From Paenibacillus sp. NAIST15-1 (GTDB taxonomy: Bacteria > Bacillota > Bacilli > Paenibacillales > Paenibacillaceae), in assembly GCF_001894745.1 (NCBI RefSeq), contig NZ_BBYF01000022.1:25131-89130 (forward strand): DNA of 64,000 bases, read 5' to 3'. Made by a program: the position numbers and the translations under genes. Positions 17,225 through 25,870 of this stretch are shown piece by piece. Each line of letters starts with the position of its first letter. Within the stretch, counting starts at the first letter, position 1. The notes under the pieces are model-generated. The model was not told the origin of the DNA, did not search any database, and saw nothing but the letters and a program-made list of their open reading frames with translations.

Positions 17225-17533
17225 CGGACAGACTTGCTGTTTTGTGACGGGGGTAGCAAAAATTATGGGGTGGAAATAATCCGAATGCTGCTAATTTCAT
17301 TTCTGACATTTGTCATATGTAGTTGGTGACATCGTACACTAACTGGCTCAAGCGTGCCTGCCGTACAATACAAACATAAGCAGTACGGCAACGGACAACC
17401 GAGATTGAGCAGCGCAGCATCGTTCAGCTTATCTCGAAAGATTGAACTAATTAGCCGAAAGCTGTACATAACACAATGACCGCATCACAGAATCACATAC
17501 GATTCCTAATTTAATGACAAAGGATGATTATAG
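17225..17533. other. Intergenic region between divergent genes
   Basis: About 309 bp between the divergent solute-binding protein and ABC ATPase genes. It should hold both promoters. I see no clear gene, terminator or strong dyad in it. Confidence 0.5.
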
Positions 17534-18448
17534 ATGACATACGCAATCGAATGTACGAACCTAGTCAAGCAATTCGGCAACTTCCACGCCGTGAATCATA
17601 TCGATCTTCGCTTCGAGCGCGGACAGATCAGCGCGCTGCTCGGCCCGAACGGTGCGGGTAAGACAACGACAATTTCCATGATCCTCGGGTTGCAAAAGCC
17701 GACATCAGGCGAGATTAAGGTGCTTGGTCAGCCCGCAGGAACACGGGAACTGCGCCACAGAGTAGGGGCGCTCATGCAGGATGTGCAAGCTCCTGATGGC
17801 TTGAATGTTGCAGAGGTATTGAATCTGTTCCGCAGCTACTATCGCAACCCACTTCCACTGTCCAGACTGCTTGACTTATCAGGTCTGCACGGAGAAGCGA
17901 AGCGGCGCGCAACATCGTTATCCGGTGGGCAGCGTCGGAGATTGGCCTTCGCGCAGAGCTTAGCTGGCAATCCAGAGCTTGTCCTGCTTGATGAGCCGAC
18001 GGTTGGCATGGATGTGGAGGCGCGTGGTCGCTTCTGGGATACGGTTCGTGCGCTGTCGAACGATGGACGGACGGTTGTGCTTACGACGCATGACTTGGAG
18101 GAAGCAGATGCAGTGGCGGATCATATCGCGATCATTGCGGCAGGTACAGTGGCGGCCAGCGGAACCTCACTGGAGCTCAAGGCACAGACGGCATTGCGGA
18201 CAGTGTCCTTCCGTCTCCAAGTCGAACAGCAGGACGAAGCGTTGATGCAGCTTCCGGGTGTTGTGAAGGTCGAACGTGCTTCGGGTCGGGTTCGTCTTCA
18301 CGTTCGCAATACAGACGAAGTGTTGTCCGTGCTCCTGCAATCCGGATGGGGAGTCAGCGATATTGATATCCAATCCGCTAAGCTCGAGGATGCGTTCCGA
18401 TCAATAACAAAATCTCATGAGGCTGCACGTACTCAAGCAAGCGTATAG
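17534..18448 (+). CDS. ABC transporter ATP-binding protein (yvfR-like)
   Basis: A 304-residue ATPase from ATG 17534 (AAAGGATGATTATAG). Walker A is GPNGAGKTTT (about 38-47), the signature is LSGGQRRR, Walker B is LVLLDEPTVGMD and the switch His is in LTTHDLEEAD. The extra C-terminal segment of about 90 residues is typical of ABC-2 (DrrA/NodI-like) exporters. It heads a four-gene set: ATPase, ABC-2 permease, histidine kinase and response regulator. This is the layout of the B. subtilis yvfRSTU locus. It probably powers export of a lipid-like or toxic compound sensed by the accompanying two-component system. Confidence 0.9.
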   Translation: MTYAIECTNLVKQFGNFHAVNHIDLRFERGQISALLGPNGAGKTTTISMILGLQKPTSGEIKVLGQPAGTRELRHRVGALMQDVQAPDGLNVAEVLNLFRSYYRNPLPLSRLLDLSGLHGEAKRRATSLSGGQRRRLAFAQSLAGNPELVLLDEPTVGMDVEARGRFWDTVRALSNDGRTVVLTTHDLEEADAVADHIAIIAAGTVAASGTSLELKAQTALRTVSFRLQVEQQDEALMQLPGVVKVERASGRVRLHVRNTDEVLSVLLQSGWGVSDIDIQSAKLEDAFRSITKSHEAARTQASV

Positions 18449-18517
18449 TTGAGGACTGAAAATAAAAGATAGAGGCAGAGAGTGCCTTAATCATCACATA
18501 TTAGGGGGAACTGATCG

Positions 18518-19252
18518 ATGTTACAAGCACAAATCAAAGCAGAAAGTTTACGAATTATGCGCAGTCCATTCTTCTTGCTGTTCTCACTCGTCATGCCACT
18601 CGCTTTCTATTTCTTATTCGCTAGTTTAAATGGCGCATCTAAGTCTATTGAATCGACCACCTATGGCGCCTTCTCACTTATGTCTATGACAGCATTCAGC
18701 TTGATCGGAACGGCAATGAGCCAGTTCGGTATTCGCCTTGCCTACGAGCGTCGTGACGGATGGACACGTCTGCTTCGCCTGACACCACTATCTCCGTCGG
18801 TATGGATTGGCGCTAAGATCGTATCGCATATGTTGGTTCATTTGCTCGTCATTCTTATCATTTTCCCTGCTGCCTACTTTGCCTATCACATTGAGTTGAC
18901 TGCTGTACAATGGGTGACATGCGGATTGTGGCTGTGGCTTGGAAGCATTCCATTCCTGGCGATCGGCTCTATTTTAGGAACGATGAAGAGCGCGGATGCC
19001 TCCATTGCGGTCGCGAACATTTTGCTCATGGGCTTTGCCATCATGGGAGGCTTGTGGATGCCGCTGAAGACATTGCCAAGCTGGATGCAAGTCATTGGAG
19101 AATGGCTGCCATCCTACCGCTATGCACATGGTGCATGGAGTATGCTCGCTGGGGGGAGTCCTGCCCTGCTGGATTGGGTAATTCTTCTGGGCTGTGGCAT
19201 GATCTTCATGGTAATATCGAGTTATATCTTTAACAGACGGGAAGCGATGTAA
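18518..19252 (+). CDS. ABC-2 type permease (yvfS-like)
   Basis: A 244-residue integral membrane protein with about six helices, starting at ATG 18518 after AGGGGGAACTGATCG, 69 bp after the ATPase. RDGWTRLLRLTPLSPSVWIG and the glycine-rich GFAIMGGLWMPLKTLPSWMQ are typical ABC2_membrane elements. It should form the channel of the exporter with the ATPase at 17534. Its stop codon (19250-19252) directly abuts the GTG start of the histidine kinase, so the genes are tightly coupled. Confidence 0.88.
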   Translation: MLQAQIKAESLRIMRSPFFLLFSLVMPLAFYFLFASLNGASKSIESTTYGAFSLMSMTAFSLIGTAMSQFGIRLAYERRDGWTRLLRLTPLSPSVWIGAKIVSHMLVHLLVILIIFPAAYFAYHIELTAVQWVTCGLWLWLGSIPFLAIGSILGTMKSADASIAVANILLMGFAIMGGLWMPLKTLPSWMQVIGEWLPSYRYAHGAWSMLAGGSPALLDWVILLGCGMIFMVISSYIFNRREAM

Positions 19253-20434
19253 GTGAACGTAGTCAAGAAGAGATTATTTCCCGAAAAAGAGGGAGCGGAG
19301 CCTTACATCTCCCTCGTCAACTTATGCGTGCCTATTTTTTTCCTGCTGCGTGAGACTCCGACCAAGGTATTGGTGGGGTTCACGCTGCTTCTGTTTCTAG
19401 TGATCGCATTTTGGCTGCAGTACCAGCACGAGAAGCAGGCATTGCTGTGGTTGGCTGTTCAGGCTGTAATTATTCTCGTATTCATCCTTTTCTATCACCC
19501 TATGTATGCTTATATGGTGTTCATGATCGCCCAGATGATAAGCAGGCAGAAGACCTCCATTATTTTAGGAACAGCTGCCGTCATGGCGGTAGGTATCGTA
19601 ATTGGATTGTCTCAACGCTTGGATACAGTAACCGCATGGTCATCCCTTCATACGCTGCTTCTCCCTCCATTATTCGGTGTGCTCGTCATGCCATTCATCA
19701 TGCGTGCTGCTGGGCAGTACAAGCAGATGGCGGAACGATTGCAGGCAGCGACCTCACAGCTTGAGCGGATGGCCCAGCAGGAAGAGCGCCAGCGCATTGC
19801 ACGTGAATTGCATGATACGCTTGGACATACATTGTCTTTGATCACGCTTAAGAGTGAAGTGACAGAAAAGCTGATTACACGTAATCCGGAACGGGCAATT
19901 GCTGAAGCGAGGGAAATTCGGGAAACCTCGCGTGCTGCGCTGAAGCAGATGCGTCAACTCGTAACTGAAATGAAGATCGTCAAGCTTGCAGAGGAATATG
20001 AGCATGGAAGGCAGCTATGCGCTGCCGCAGGAATTGAGCTGGAATTTCAGGAACGCAGCGAGGGAATTAGCCCTTCAGCAGCAGGCCCAAGCATTGTGAA
20101 CCGTTTGCCGTTATCAGCATTGCAGGAGACGATTCTCGCCATGTGCTTCCGGGAGACCTTAACGAATGTCGTCAGGCACAGCCGGGCGAAGCATTGCTCG
20201 GTTCGGGTTGAGGTGGAAGAGGCAAGGGTTCGATTGGAGATTGCAGATGATGGCATCGGAATTGATGAGCACCAGCTTAAGCAATCAAGTGGGACAGGCA
20301 TGGCCGGACTGAAACAGCGGCTTCAGCTTGTGGACGGGACGCTTGCTATAGAGTCTGGTGCCCACAAGGGAACGGCATTATCGTTAGTCATTCCGCGTGT
20401 AATCCGCGATGGGAAGGGGAAAGGTTCATCATGA
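19253..20434 (+). CDS. Sensor histidine kinase, HisKA_3/DesK type (yvfT-like)
   Basis: A 393-residue kinase starting at GTG 19253, with no gap after the permease stop. The first 140 residues form about five membrane helices without a large sensor loop. The phosphoacceptor is in QRIARELHDTLGHTLSLITL (HisKA_3), and the ATPase domain has ETLTNVVRHSRAKHCSVRVE, EIADDGIGID and GTGMAGLKQRLQLVDGTLAI. Kinases of this architecture (DesK, LiaS, YvfT) usually sense membrane state or membrane-active compounds. It overlaps the regulator gene by 4 bp (ATGA), so kinase and regulator form one system linked to the upstream exporter. Confidence 0.92.
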   Translation: MNVVKKRLFPEKEGAEPYISLVNLCVPIFFLLRETPTKVLVGFTLLLFLVIAFWLQYQHEKQALLWLAVQAVIILVFILFYHPMYAYMVFMIAQMISRQKTSIILGTAAVMAVGIVIGLSQRLDTVTAWSSLHTLLLPPLFGVLVMPFIMRAAGQYKQMAERLQAATSQLERMAQQEERQRIARELHDTLGHTLSLITLKSEVTEKLITRNPERAIAEAREIRETSRAALKQMRQLVTEMKIVKLAEEYEHGRQLCAAAGIELEFQERSEGISPSAAGPSIVNRLPLSALQETILAMCFRETLTNVVRHSRAKHCSVRVEVEEARVRLEIADDGIGIDEHQLKQSSGTGMAGLKQRLQLVDGTLAIESGAHKGTALSLVIPRVIRDGKGKGSS

Positions 20435-21036
20435 TTCGAGTGATATTAGGAGAGGACCAACAGATGCTGCGAAGTGCACTCGCCACCTTGTTGTCGCTTG
20501 AGGATGATATCGAAGTGATTGGACAGGCCGAGAATGGCAGTGTAGCGCTGTCGCTTATAGAGGAACTTCAGCCGGATATCGCGGTATTGGATATTGAGAT
20601 GCCGCTTATGACGGGGCTGGATGTCGCGGATGCAGTCAAGAAGAAGGGGCTGGACTGTCGGATTATTATGCTGACGACCTTTGCTCGCTCAGGCTATCTC
20701 CAGCGTGCAATGGCATCCAGTGTAGGCGGTTATTTACTCAAGGACAGCCCAAGCGACGAATTGTCGGATGCCATTCGCCAGGTATATGCAGGCAAGCGGG
20801 TGATGAGTCCCGAATTAACGTTGGCTGCGTGGGAAGACCCTTGTCCGTTATCCCCGAGGGAGAAGGAAGTGCTGTTGCTTGCTGAGAACGGACTGTCCAT
20901 GCAGGATATTAGCGCCAAATTGTTCTTATCCTATGGGACGGTGCGCAACTATATGTCGGATGCGATTAGCAAAGTAGGAGCGGGTACGCGCATTGAGGCG
21001 ATTCGAACTGCCAGGGAGAAGGGCTGGCTGGATTAA
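20431..21036 (+). CDS. NarL/LuxR-type response regulator (yvfU/desR-like)
   Basis: A 201-residue regulator starting at ATG 20431 inside the kinase stop. The receiver domain has the acidic pair ED (GEDQQ), the phosphorylation Asp in DIAVLDIEMPLMTG (about 54), Thr in MLTTFA and Lys in LLKDSPSDE. The C-terminal LuxR helix-turn-helix is LSPREKEVLLLAENGLSMQD then ISAKLFLSYGTVRNYMSDAI. It most resembles DesR/YvfU-type regulators. It likely activates the ABC exporter operon upstream. No clear operator dyad was found before 17534. Confidence 0.92.
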   Translation: MIRVILGEDQQMLRSALATLLSLEDDIEVIGQAENGSVALSLIEELQPDIAVLDIEMPLMTGLDVADAVKKKGLDCRIIMLTTFARSGYLQRAMASSVGGYLLKDSPSDELSDAIRQVYAGKRVMSPELTLAAWEDPCPLSPREKEVLLLAENGLSMQDISAKLFLSYGTVRNYMSDAISKVGAGTRIEAIRTAREKGWLD

Positions 21037-21216
21037 GAACTGCTGCTGGAATATATGCAGAAGATACTTGATAGAGAATTGTCGGCTCAATTAGCATCCA
21101 GAATATAAATGGATAAGTGCTTCATTCTCTCTAAGTGAATATTTAGCTTATTTTCAGTTTCATTTCAGGAATTACGAACATACTATAGCCATCCCTTACA
21201 TAAGGAGGTGGAACCT

Positions 21217-21732
21217 ATGAAACGCAATTCAACCGTAGCAGCGTGGACGTGCCTAATGCTTCTCTTGATGGCTTCACCTGCAGCAGCGCAAAGCAGAACT
21301 GCGCTAGATGCTGCAACAGATAAGAGCAGAGAGCAAGCTGCTGTACGAGTGGTCACTTCATCTCAAGCTGTAGTACAGCCGAATCAGCAGAGCACGGAGA
21401 CGGATAAGCAATTAGAACAAGTACAGGCACAAATGAAGGAGATTCGTGCAGAGATGAAGCAGCTGCGCGAGAAGAAGATTCAATTGCTCGCTAAGAAACA
21501 CGGAATTTCGACAGAAGGCAAAAGCAATAAGCAAATTCACCAGGAATTACGCGAGAAATTAGGCATAAAAGGACGACTGTTCCACGAGAAACATCACAAT
21601 AATGGGAAGCATGTCGAGGATCGTCAGACTCAGCTTCAGCACGAGGAAGAAAAGCATCGAGCAGAGGCGGATGGGCTCACACCAGAAGAGATTAAGGCGA
21701 AATTTCAAGAATCGAATGGGTCAGTCAAGTAA
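21217..21732 (+). CDS. Hypothetical secreted coiled-coil protein
   Basis: The start is ATG 21217 (AAGGAGGTG at 21202-21210; the GTG at 21208 lies inside this site). The product has 171 residues: a signal peptide (hydrophobic AAWTCLMLLLMASPAAA, likely cleaved after AAA or AQS), then a highly charged, glutamine/lysine/glutamate-rich helix with heptad character at about 65-100 (DKQLEQVQAQMKEIRAEMKQ). The C-terminus is rich in H, E and K. There is no enzyme motif and I do not recognise the family. It stands alone downstream of the yvfRSTU-like genes and is followed by a hairpin. Confidence 0.7.
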   Translation: MKRNSTVAAWTCLMLLLMASPAAAQSRTALDAATDKSREQAAVRVVTSSQAVVQPNQQSTETDKQLEQVQAQMKEIRAEMKQLREKKIQLLAKKHGISTEGKSNKQIHQELREKLGIKGRLFHEKHHNNGKHVEDRQTQLQHEEEKHRAEADGLTPEEIKAKFQESNGSVK

Positions 21733-21779
21733 ATTAGAAGCGTCTATGCGAAAATAGTGAATATCCAGACAAGATATCG

Positions 21780-21806
21780 GGACATGCGCACAAGCGCATG
21801 TCCTTG
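21780..21806 (+). terminator. Probable terminator hairpin
   Basis: GGACATGCGC (21780-21789) and GCGCATGTCC (21794-21803) form a perfect 10-bp stem with a 4-nt loop. The following T content (TTGTGTTGTTT) is modest. Confidence 0.65.
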
Positions 21807-21949
21807 TGTTGTTTAATGGCGATGAAATTGGTTGAAACTGAAAAAGAAATATTTCGTAAAGATAGATAAAAGCATGAATCGTTGACATGCAGAGATGCAT
21901 AGGATAAAGAAGCTGAAGTTGAGCGGGGATAAAGGGGATAGCATGAAAC

Positions 21950-21986
21950 AACCCGACGAAAAGGCGCGGGGCGCTTCTCATCGGGT
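21950..21986 (-). terminator. Terminator hairpin after the NlpC/P60 gene
   Basis: Read on the minus strand, CCCGATGAGAAG pairs with CTTTTCGTCGGG and is followed by TTGTTT. It lies 45 bp beyond the hydrolase stop codon. Confidence 0.65.
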
Positions 21987-22031
21987 TATGTAGTCGTTCA
22001 TATCATTATAAGAGTGCAGGAAACTTCCAAC

Positions 22032-22511
22032 CTATTGATTGTCTGTAGCGATAGAAGAAAAGTCATTTTCGCTCATTACGCGACGAGCACCAACATAGCG
22101 CTGCTCATAGTAGTCCATGCTAAGGCTGTCGATGCGTGTACCTTTGCTTGTCGAAGCGTGTGCGAATTTGTTGTTGCCTACGTAAATGCCGACATGCGAT
22201 ACACCGTTGCCGCCGCTTGTGTCAAAGAAGACCAGGTCTCCTGGACGAAGCTCGTCTTTGCTAACTTTCTCACCAGAGTCAAATTGCGACGAAGATGTGC
22301 GAGGAAGATCAATTTCGAACTTGTTGAACACGTACTTCGTAAATCCGGAGCAGTCAAAGCCTTTCGTTGTTGTACCACCATACTTGTACGAAATGCCAAG
22401 CAAACCTTCAATCGTGTTGTCCATTTTGGATGCTGCGAATGTGCTGCCTGCACTGAACGAAGTAAACAGAACGCTCAGTCCGAGCACCGCTGTAACTAGC
22501 TTCTTCTTCAA
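22032..22511 (-). CDS. NlpC/P60 family peptidoglycan endopeptidase
   Basis: A 159-residue secreted protein with a TTG start at 22511, preceded by AAGGAG and an 8-nt spacer. Residues 1-27 are a signal peptide ending in AGSTFAAS. The mature part is a single NlpC/P60 domain: GFDCSGFTKYVF with catalytic Cys54, GDLVFFD, SHVGIYVGNNKFAH with His106, and His118. Such enzymes cleave D-gamma-Glu to diamino acid bonds in wall stem peptides. There are no SH3 or LysM binding repeats, so wall targeting is minimal. The gene is preceded by a ydaO-type c-di-AMP riboswitch, matching the known link between c-di-AMP, turgor and wall hydrolases. Confidence 0.93.
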   Translation of the reverse strand: MKKKLVTAVLGLSVLFTSFSAGSTFAASKMDNTIEGLLGISYKYGGTTTKGFDCSGFTKYVFNKFEIDLPRTSSSQFDSGEKVSKDELRPGDLVFFDTSGGNGVSHVGIYVGNNKFAHASTSKGTRIDSLSMDYYEQRYVGARRVMSENDFSSIATDNQ

Positions 22512-22528
22512 AGGGAAAGCTCCTTCCG

Positions 22529-22646
22529 TGCCTGCGAGGTTAGCTGGAGGGTTCGGTTGAAGGACCCCTATGATCCCTGTGTTACAAGATCAATTCACCC
22601 GTAAAAACTGGTTCCCCCGCTTTCCGGTCCGCCCGGAAACTCGGCA
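22529..22646 (-). promoter_or_regulatory. ydaO/yuaA-type cyclic di-AMP riboswitch aptamer
   Basis: On the minus strand the leader carries the conserved ydaO elements in order: GCCGAG at the 5' side of the closing stem, a GC hairpin (TTTCCGGGCGGACCGGAAA), GCGGGGGAACCA, ACGGGTGAATT, GGGGTCCTTCAACCGAA and CCAGCTAACCTCGCAGGCA at the 3' side. The closing stem ends about 4 nt before the AAGGAG ribosome binding site of the NlpC/P60 gene. I see no separate terminator between aptamer and gene, so control may act on translation. The RBS itself can fold as GGAAGGAGCTTTCC. Class assigned from memory of the consensus. Confidence 0.88.
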
Positions 22647-22798
22647 TTCTGGTTTTAGGATTATGTATTGCTGCGTGCGATAGTAACAATTTTGCAAGAG
22701 TTAGTGCCGCTTTCATGACAAAGTTGTAATAAATCTAGATTTATTGTAACAGACGGAAATTCCTTTGACAAATATTTTTTGTCCTTGACACGAAAAAA

Positions 22799-22842
22799 AC
22801 TTGTCATATCAGCGTTTTTTTCGCTGATAGACAAGTTTTTTA
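22799..22842. terminator. Strong bidirectional intrinsic terminator
   Basis: ACTTGTC-TATCAGCG and its complement CGCTGATA-GACAAGT form a 15-bp stem with one bulge, flanked by T-runs on both strands. On the minus strand it separates the M1 peptidase / membrane protein operon from the riboswitch-controlled hydrolase. Confidence 0.88.
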
Positions 22843-22884
22843 ATTCATTTTGTTAGGTTACGCTGCTTCAATATCATCGTAACC

Positions 22885-22924
22885 CTTTGTAACTTTGTAA
22901 CTTTGTAACTTTGTAACTCTGTAA
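22885..22924. repeat. Octamer tandem repeat, five units
   Basis: Five consecutive 8-bp units: four perfect CTTTGTAA copies (22885-22916) and a fifth, CTCTGTAA, with one change (22917-22924). It lies 28 bp beyond the stop codon of the membrane protein gene at 22952, before the terminator at 22799-22842. Confidence 0.9.
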
Positions 22925-22951
22925 CTAAATTGCGTTCAATCAGAACCCTCA

Positions 22952-23773
22952 TTATTTCATCTGTTGCTCTGCTTCCTGCCAGACAGCGTGGCGTGCAGAC
23001 AATCCCCACATTTTAAGTATAGTCATAATGGCAGGCAATGCCTGTTGAATAATGAGTGCGGTAATTCCGGTGAACACGGCCGCCGCCGTTGTGGACAATA
23101 TGCCTACGCCAATCGTGATACCAATAAAGAGAAGTGACAATCCTAGAATGGGAAGCAAGCGACGAGTTCCGGCTGTCACAGATCGAATTAACGGTGTTTC
23201 TGAGGCAGCGCCGAAGTTAAGGAATAAGAACAATTGATGAACAAGCCAGCCGCCAATGAACCAAGCGATTACGAACGGTGCCACTGCCACGAGTAAGGAA
23301 GATAGAGAAGCCGATGTGGACAGGGCATGCGCCGCATAAGGAACGAACCATATAGCTGGTGCGATAATGAGCAGTGTCTCGAGTAGATAGAGGACAAGCA
23401 TTGGCTTCCAAGCGAGCTTGATCCCTTGGAAGAAGGCAAGCCCCTGCTGCTTGGGCCGTGACATCGCATGGAATACACCCGCGTGAATGAAGGGGGTAAG
23501 CAGCATATGGACGGCAACGAATCCGAGGATAGCCCATAAGTAAGGGAAATAGTCATTCGTCTTCATTAGATAGAACTGGCTTTCGGTCAGAAAGAGCTGC
23601 CTGCTCATCTCGGTAGGTGCTGGATCTGGGTAACGGCGCAGGATAGGTGTTACCACTCCATCGACGAAGCGATAGAGGAAGAACCCCCATAACAGTTGGT
23701 ACAAGAATAGAATGACCCATATATAGATGTGCTCTTTGCACCAATTCCAGCCTGAACGCACATAAGCCTTCAC
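22952..23773 (-). CDS. Hypothetical polytopic membrane protein
   Basis: A 273-residue protein with about six membrane helices (near 17-36, 80-100, 123-145, 155-183, 206-231 and 234-258 by hydrophobicity). It starts at ATG 23773, only 4 bp after the M1 peptidase stop codon, so the two are certainly co-transcribed. I do not recognise the family; no catalytic motif is visible. The coupling suggests it assists or anchors the membrane-bound peptidase or handles its substrate. A tandem octamer repeat and a strong terminator follow. Confidence 0.72.
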   Translation of the reverse strand: MKAYVRSGWNWCKEHIYIWVILFLYQLLWGFFLYRFVDGVVTPILRRYPDPAPTEMSRQLFLTESQFYLMKTNDYFPYLWAILGFVAVHMLLTPFIHAGVFHAMSRPKQQGLAFFQGIKLAWKPMLVLYLLETLLIIAPAIWFVPYAAHALSTSASLSSLLVAVAPFVIAWFIGGWLVHQLFLFLNFGAASETPLIRSVTAGTRRLLPILGLSLLFIGITIGVGILSTTAAAVFTGITALIIQQALPAIMTILKMWGLSARHAVWQEAEQQMK

Positions 23774-23777
23774 ACTA

Positions 23778-25754
23778 TCACCACCCCAAAATGTTCGTAA
23801 CAGCTTCGATTACCTTGATGACGGATAAATTAACTCGTGTACGGACAGGTTCATCGACATGAGCACGCATATAATTATTGATGTGCTTGTTCTCAACGAC
23901 AATCGAATATAGAGGATCAACCATGACCCAGCTGAGCGGCGCTTTATGGGTGACGGTATATTGGATGCGGTCTCCCTCTCCATTCCATCCCTTGCGAGTC
24001 GTCGTGCCATCCGAGAATCCGAATACGATCGGAATGGATGGATAATTGGCACCGAGCTTGCGGATATGGACAGTCGCTTCATATTGGGTAGACCCATCCG
24101 ATTCAATCGTACGTGAATCAATGTTCTCCACGGCGAAGTCTGCCATCATGCCGTTGTACACATATTGTTGGAAGAAATCATTCCACTTGCGGTTAGTTAC
24201 CTGCTCAACAACTCGCTGAAAGTCTGATGTAGTTGGGTACTTGAAACGGTACTTCTGCGTATAAGTTCTCATAATGCGGCTCATCATTCTTTCCCCGACC
24301 TGCTTCTCGATTGCAAGCAGCACCAGCTTGGCACGCATGTACACATTTTCCGCATAATGATTTTGATTTTTGTAGTGCCATGCATTCAGCTTCAGTGGAG
24401 CTGGATCTGTGATGTAGCTGGCTTGTATTGCGTTATTTGGAAGTACTCCGAATTCTTGCTCCATCAGCTTGTCTTCTGCATAGGAAGTGAACCCTTCATC
24501 GAGCCATGCTTCCTCGAATTCGTTTGAGGCGAGAAGTCCATAAAAGTATTGATGTCCAATCTCATGAACGACGGTACGTTCTAAATCGTAACCTGGACTC
24601 TCATCTTCTGCACCGAATGCTGTAATCAAGGTCGGGTATTCCATTCCTCCAGCTCCGTTGCCCAATTTAGGAGGCACGATAATGGACAAGGTAGAGTACG
24701 GGTATTTGCCGTACCATTCGCTGAACTTGGACAGAGCCGTCTTCGCAGCGTAGAAATAACGCTCCTTCAAATCTTTATGCTTCGGGTCTAAATATAACTT
24801 GATACGAACCCCTGGTACTTGGCTAGAAGAGAACGGCTCTTCAAAATAGACAAAGTTTGGAGATGCGGCCCACGCGAAATCATGAACATCATCCGCATAG
24901 AATTGATAAAATTTCTTTCTGTCTGCTATCGTAGGGGTTTTCGTTGGAAAGCCTGTAGCGCCTACGATGTAATTGTCGGGTACTTGAATGCGTACACTGT
25001 AAATGCCGTAATTGGAGTAAAATTCGGAATTACCGTGATATTGGTGCAGATCCCAGCCTTCTGATGCCCGGCCGCGTACCCCTGCCTTTTCATAGGCAGC
25101 AATCTTAGGGAACCATTGGCCAGCCATCACGAAATTATCGGCGTATCCCATACGTGCAAATATTTTCGGCAGTTTTACTTCAAAATCCATGCGAAGTGTG
25201 ACTTTCTCTTGACTTCGTACTGGCTTGGTAAGACGCAGCTTCAGAAGCGTCTCATCCTTCGCGTTTCCGTCATCTGGCTGAATGTACTGTACCCGGTTCA
25301 TCAGGGACATACCGTCAACCGTGGATAACGATTTTAGCGTCATGCTGCCATATCCATCCGCAGGGAACTTGTCTTCCCGCAATTTTCCGCCAGACTCCTT
25401 CATGAAGGTGGTATCGGGCGAACGGAAAGCGTTCGGATACATGTGGAAGAACAGTTCATTGACAGTCGATCTCCCAGGATTGGTCCAAGTTACGGTTTGC
25501 TTGCCGATAAGGGTATGTGTAGACTCATCCAGTTTAACTTCAATATGGTATTCGGCAATACGCTCACTCAGTACCTCCGCATTGGGGGTCTCCACGGCTT
25601 GCTGCGTAATGGGTTCCTGAACCGCCTGCTTGTTCACCTCGGGTCCAAGGGACGGAACGGATCCAGACGGCCAGAACCGAACGAGGAGGAAGCTGCAGGC
25701 GGCTAGGAACAAGGCAGTGAATAGAAGCCGGCGATATACATTGCTTCGGATCAT
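23778..25754 (-). CDS. Membrane-anchored M1 family zinc metallopeptidase
   Basis: A 658-residue protein from ATG 25754 (GGGAGGTAAAAACGT upstream). Residues 9-28 form an N-terminal signal anchor, so the enzyme faces outward. The gluzincin motif is HEIGH (397-401) with the third zinc ligand Glu420 in WLDEGF, exactly 19 residues after the second His. The substrate-recognition motif GAMEN appears as GGMEY (369-373). Domains in order are an M1 beta-saddle (60-290), a thermolysin-like catalytic domain (300-500) and a short C-terminal region, without the long ERAP-like tail. It probably trims peptides at the cell surface. It forms an operon with the membrane protein at 22952. Confidence 0.92.
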   Translation of the reverse strand: MIRSNVYRRLLFTALFLAACSFLLVRFWPSGSVPSLGPEVNKQAVQEPITQQAVETPNAEVLSERIAEYHIEVKLDESTHTLIGKQTVTWTNPGRSTVNELFFHMYPNAFRSPDTTFMKESGGKLREDKFPADGYGSMTLKSLSTVDGMSLMNRVQYIQPDDGNAKDETLLKLRLTKPVRSQEKVTLRMDFEVKLPKIFARMGYADNFVMAGQWFPKIAAYEKAGVRGRASEGWDLHQYHGNSEFYSNYGIYSVRIQVPDNYIVGATGFPTKTPTIADRKKFYQFYADDVHDFAWAASPNFVYFEEPFSSSQVPGVRIKLYLDPKHKDLKERYFYAAKTALSKFSEWYGKYPYSTLSIIVPPKLGNGAGGMEYPTLITAFGAEDESPGYDLERTVVHEIGHQYFYGLLASNEFEEAWLDEGFTSYAEDKLMEQEFGVLPNNAIQASYITDPAPLKLNAWHYKNQNHYAENVYMRAKLVLLAIEKQVGERMMSRIMRTYTQKYRFKYPTTSDFQRVVEQVTNRKWNDFFQQYVYNGMMADFAVENIDSRTIESDGSTQYEATVHIRKLGANYPSIPIVFGFSDGTTTRKGWNGEGDRIQYTVTHKAPLSWVMVDPLYSIVVENKHINNYMRAHVDEPVRTRVNLSVIKVIEAVTNILGW

Positions 25755-25870
25755 ACGTTTTTACCTCCCGTTGACAAGCATCTACAGCATGTATATGTTG
25801 GCTTTTTGCAGATTATTAGCTAAAATGAAAATGATTTTGAGTACGTGGTAAGGAAGGAGCGCATGACGAA

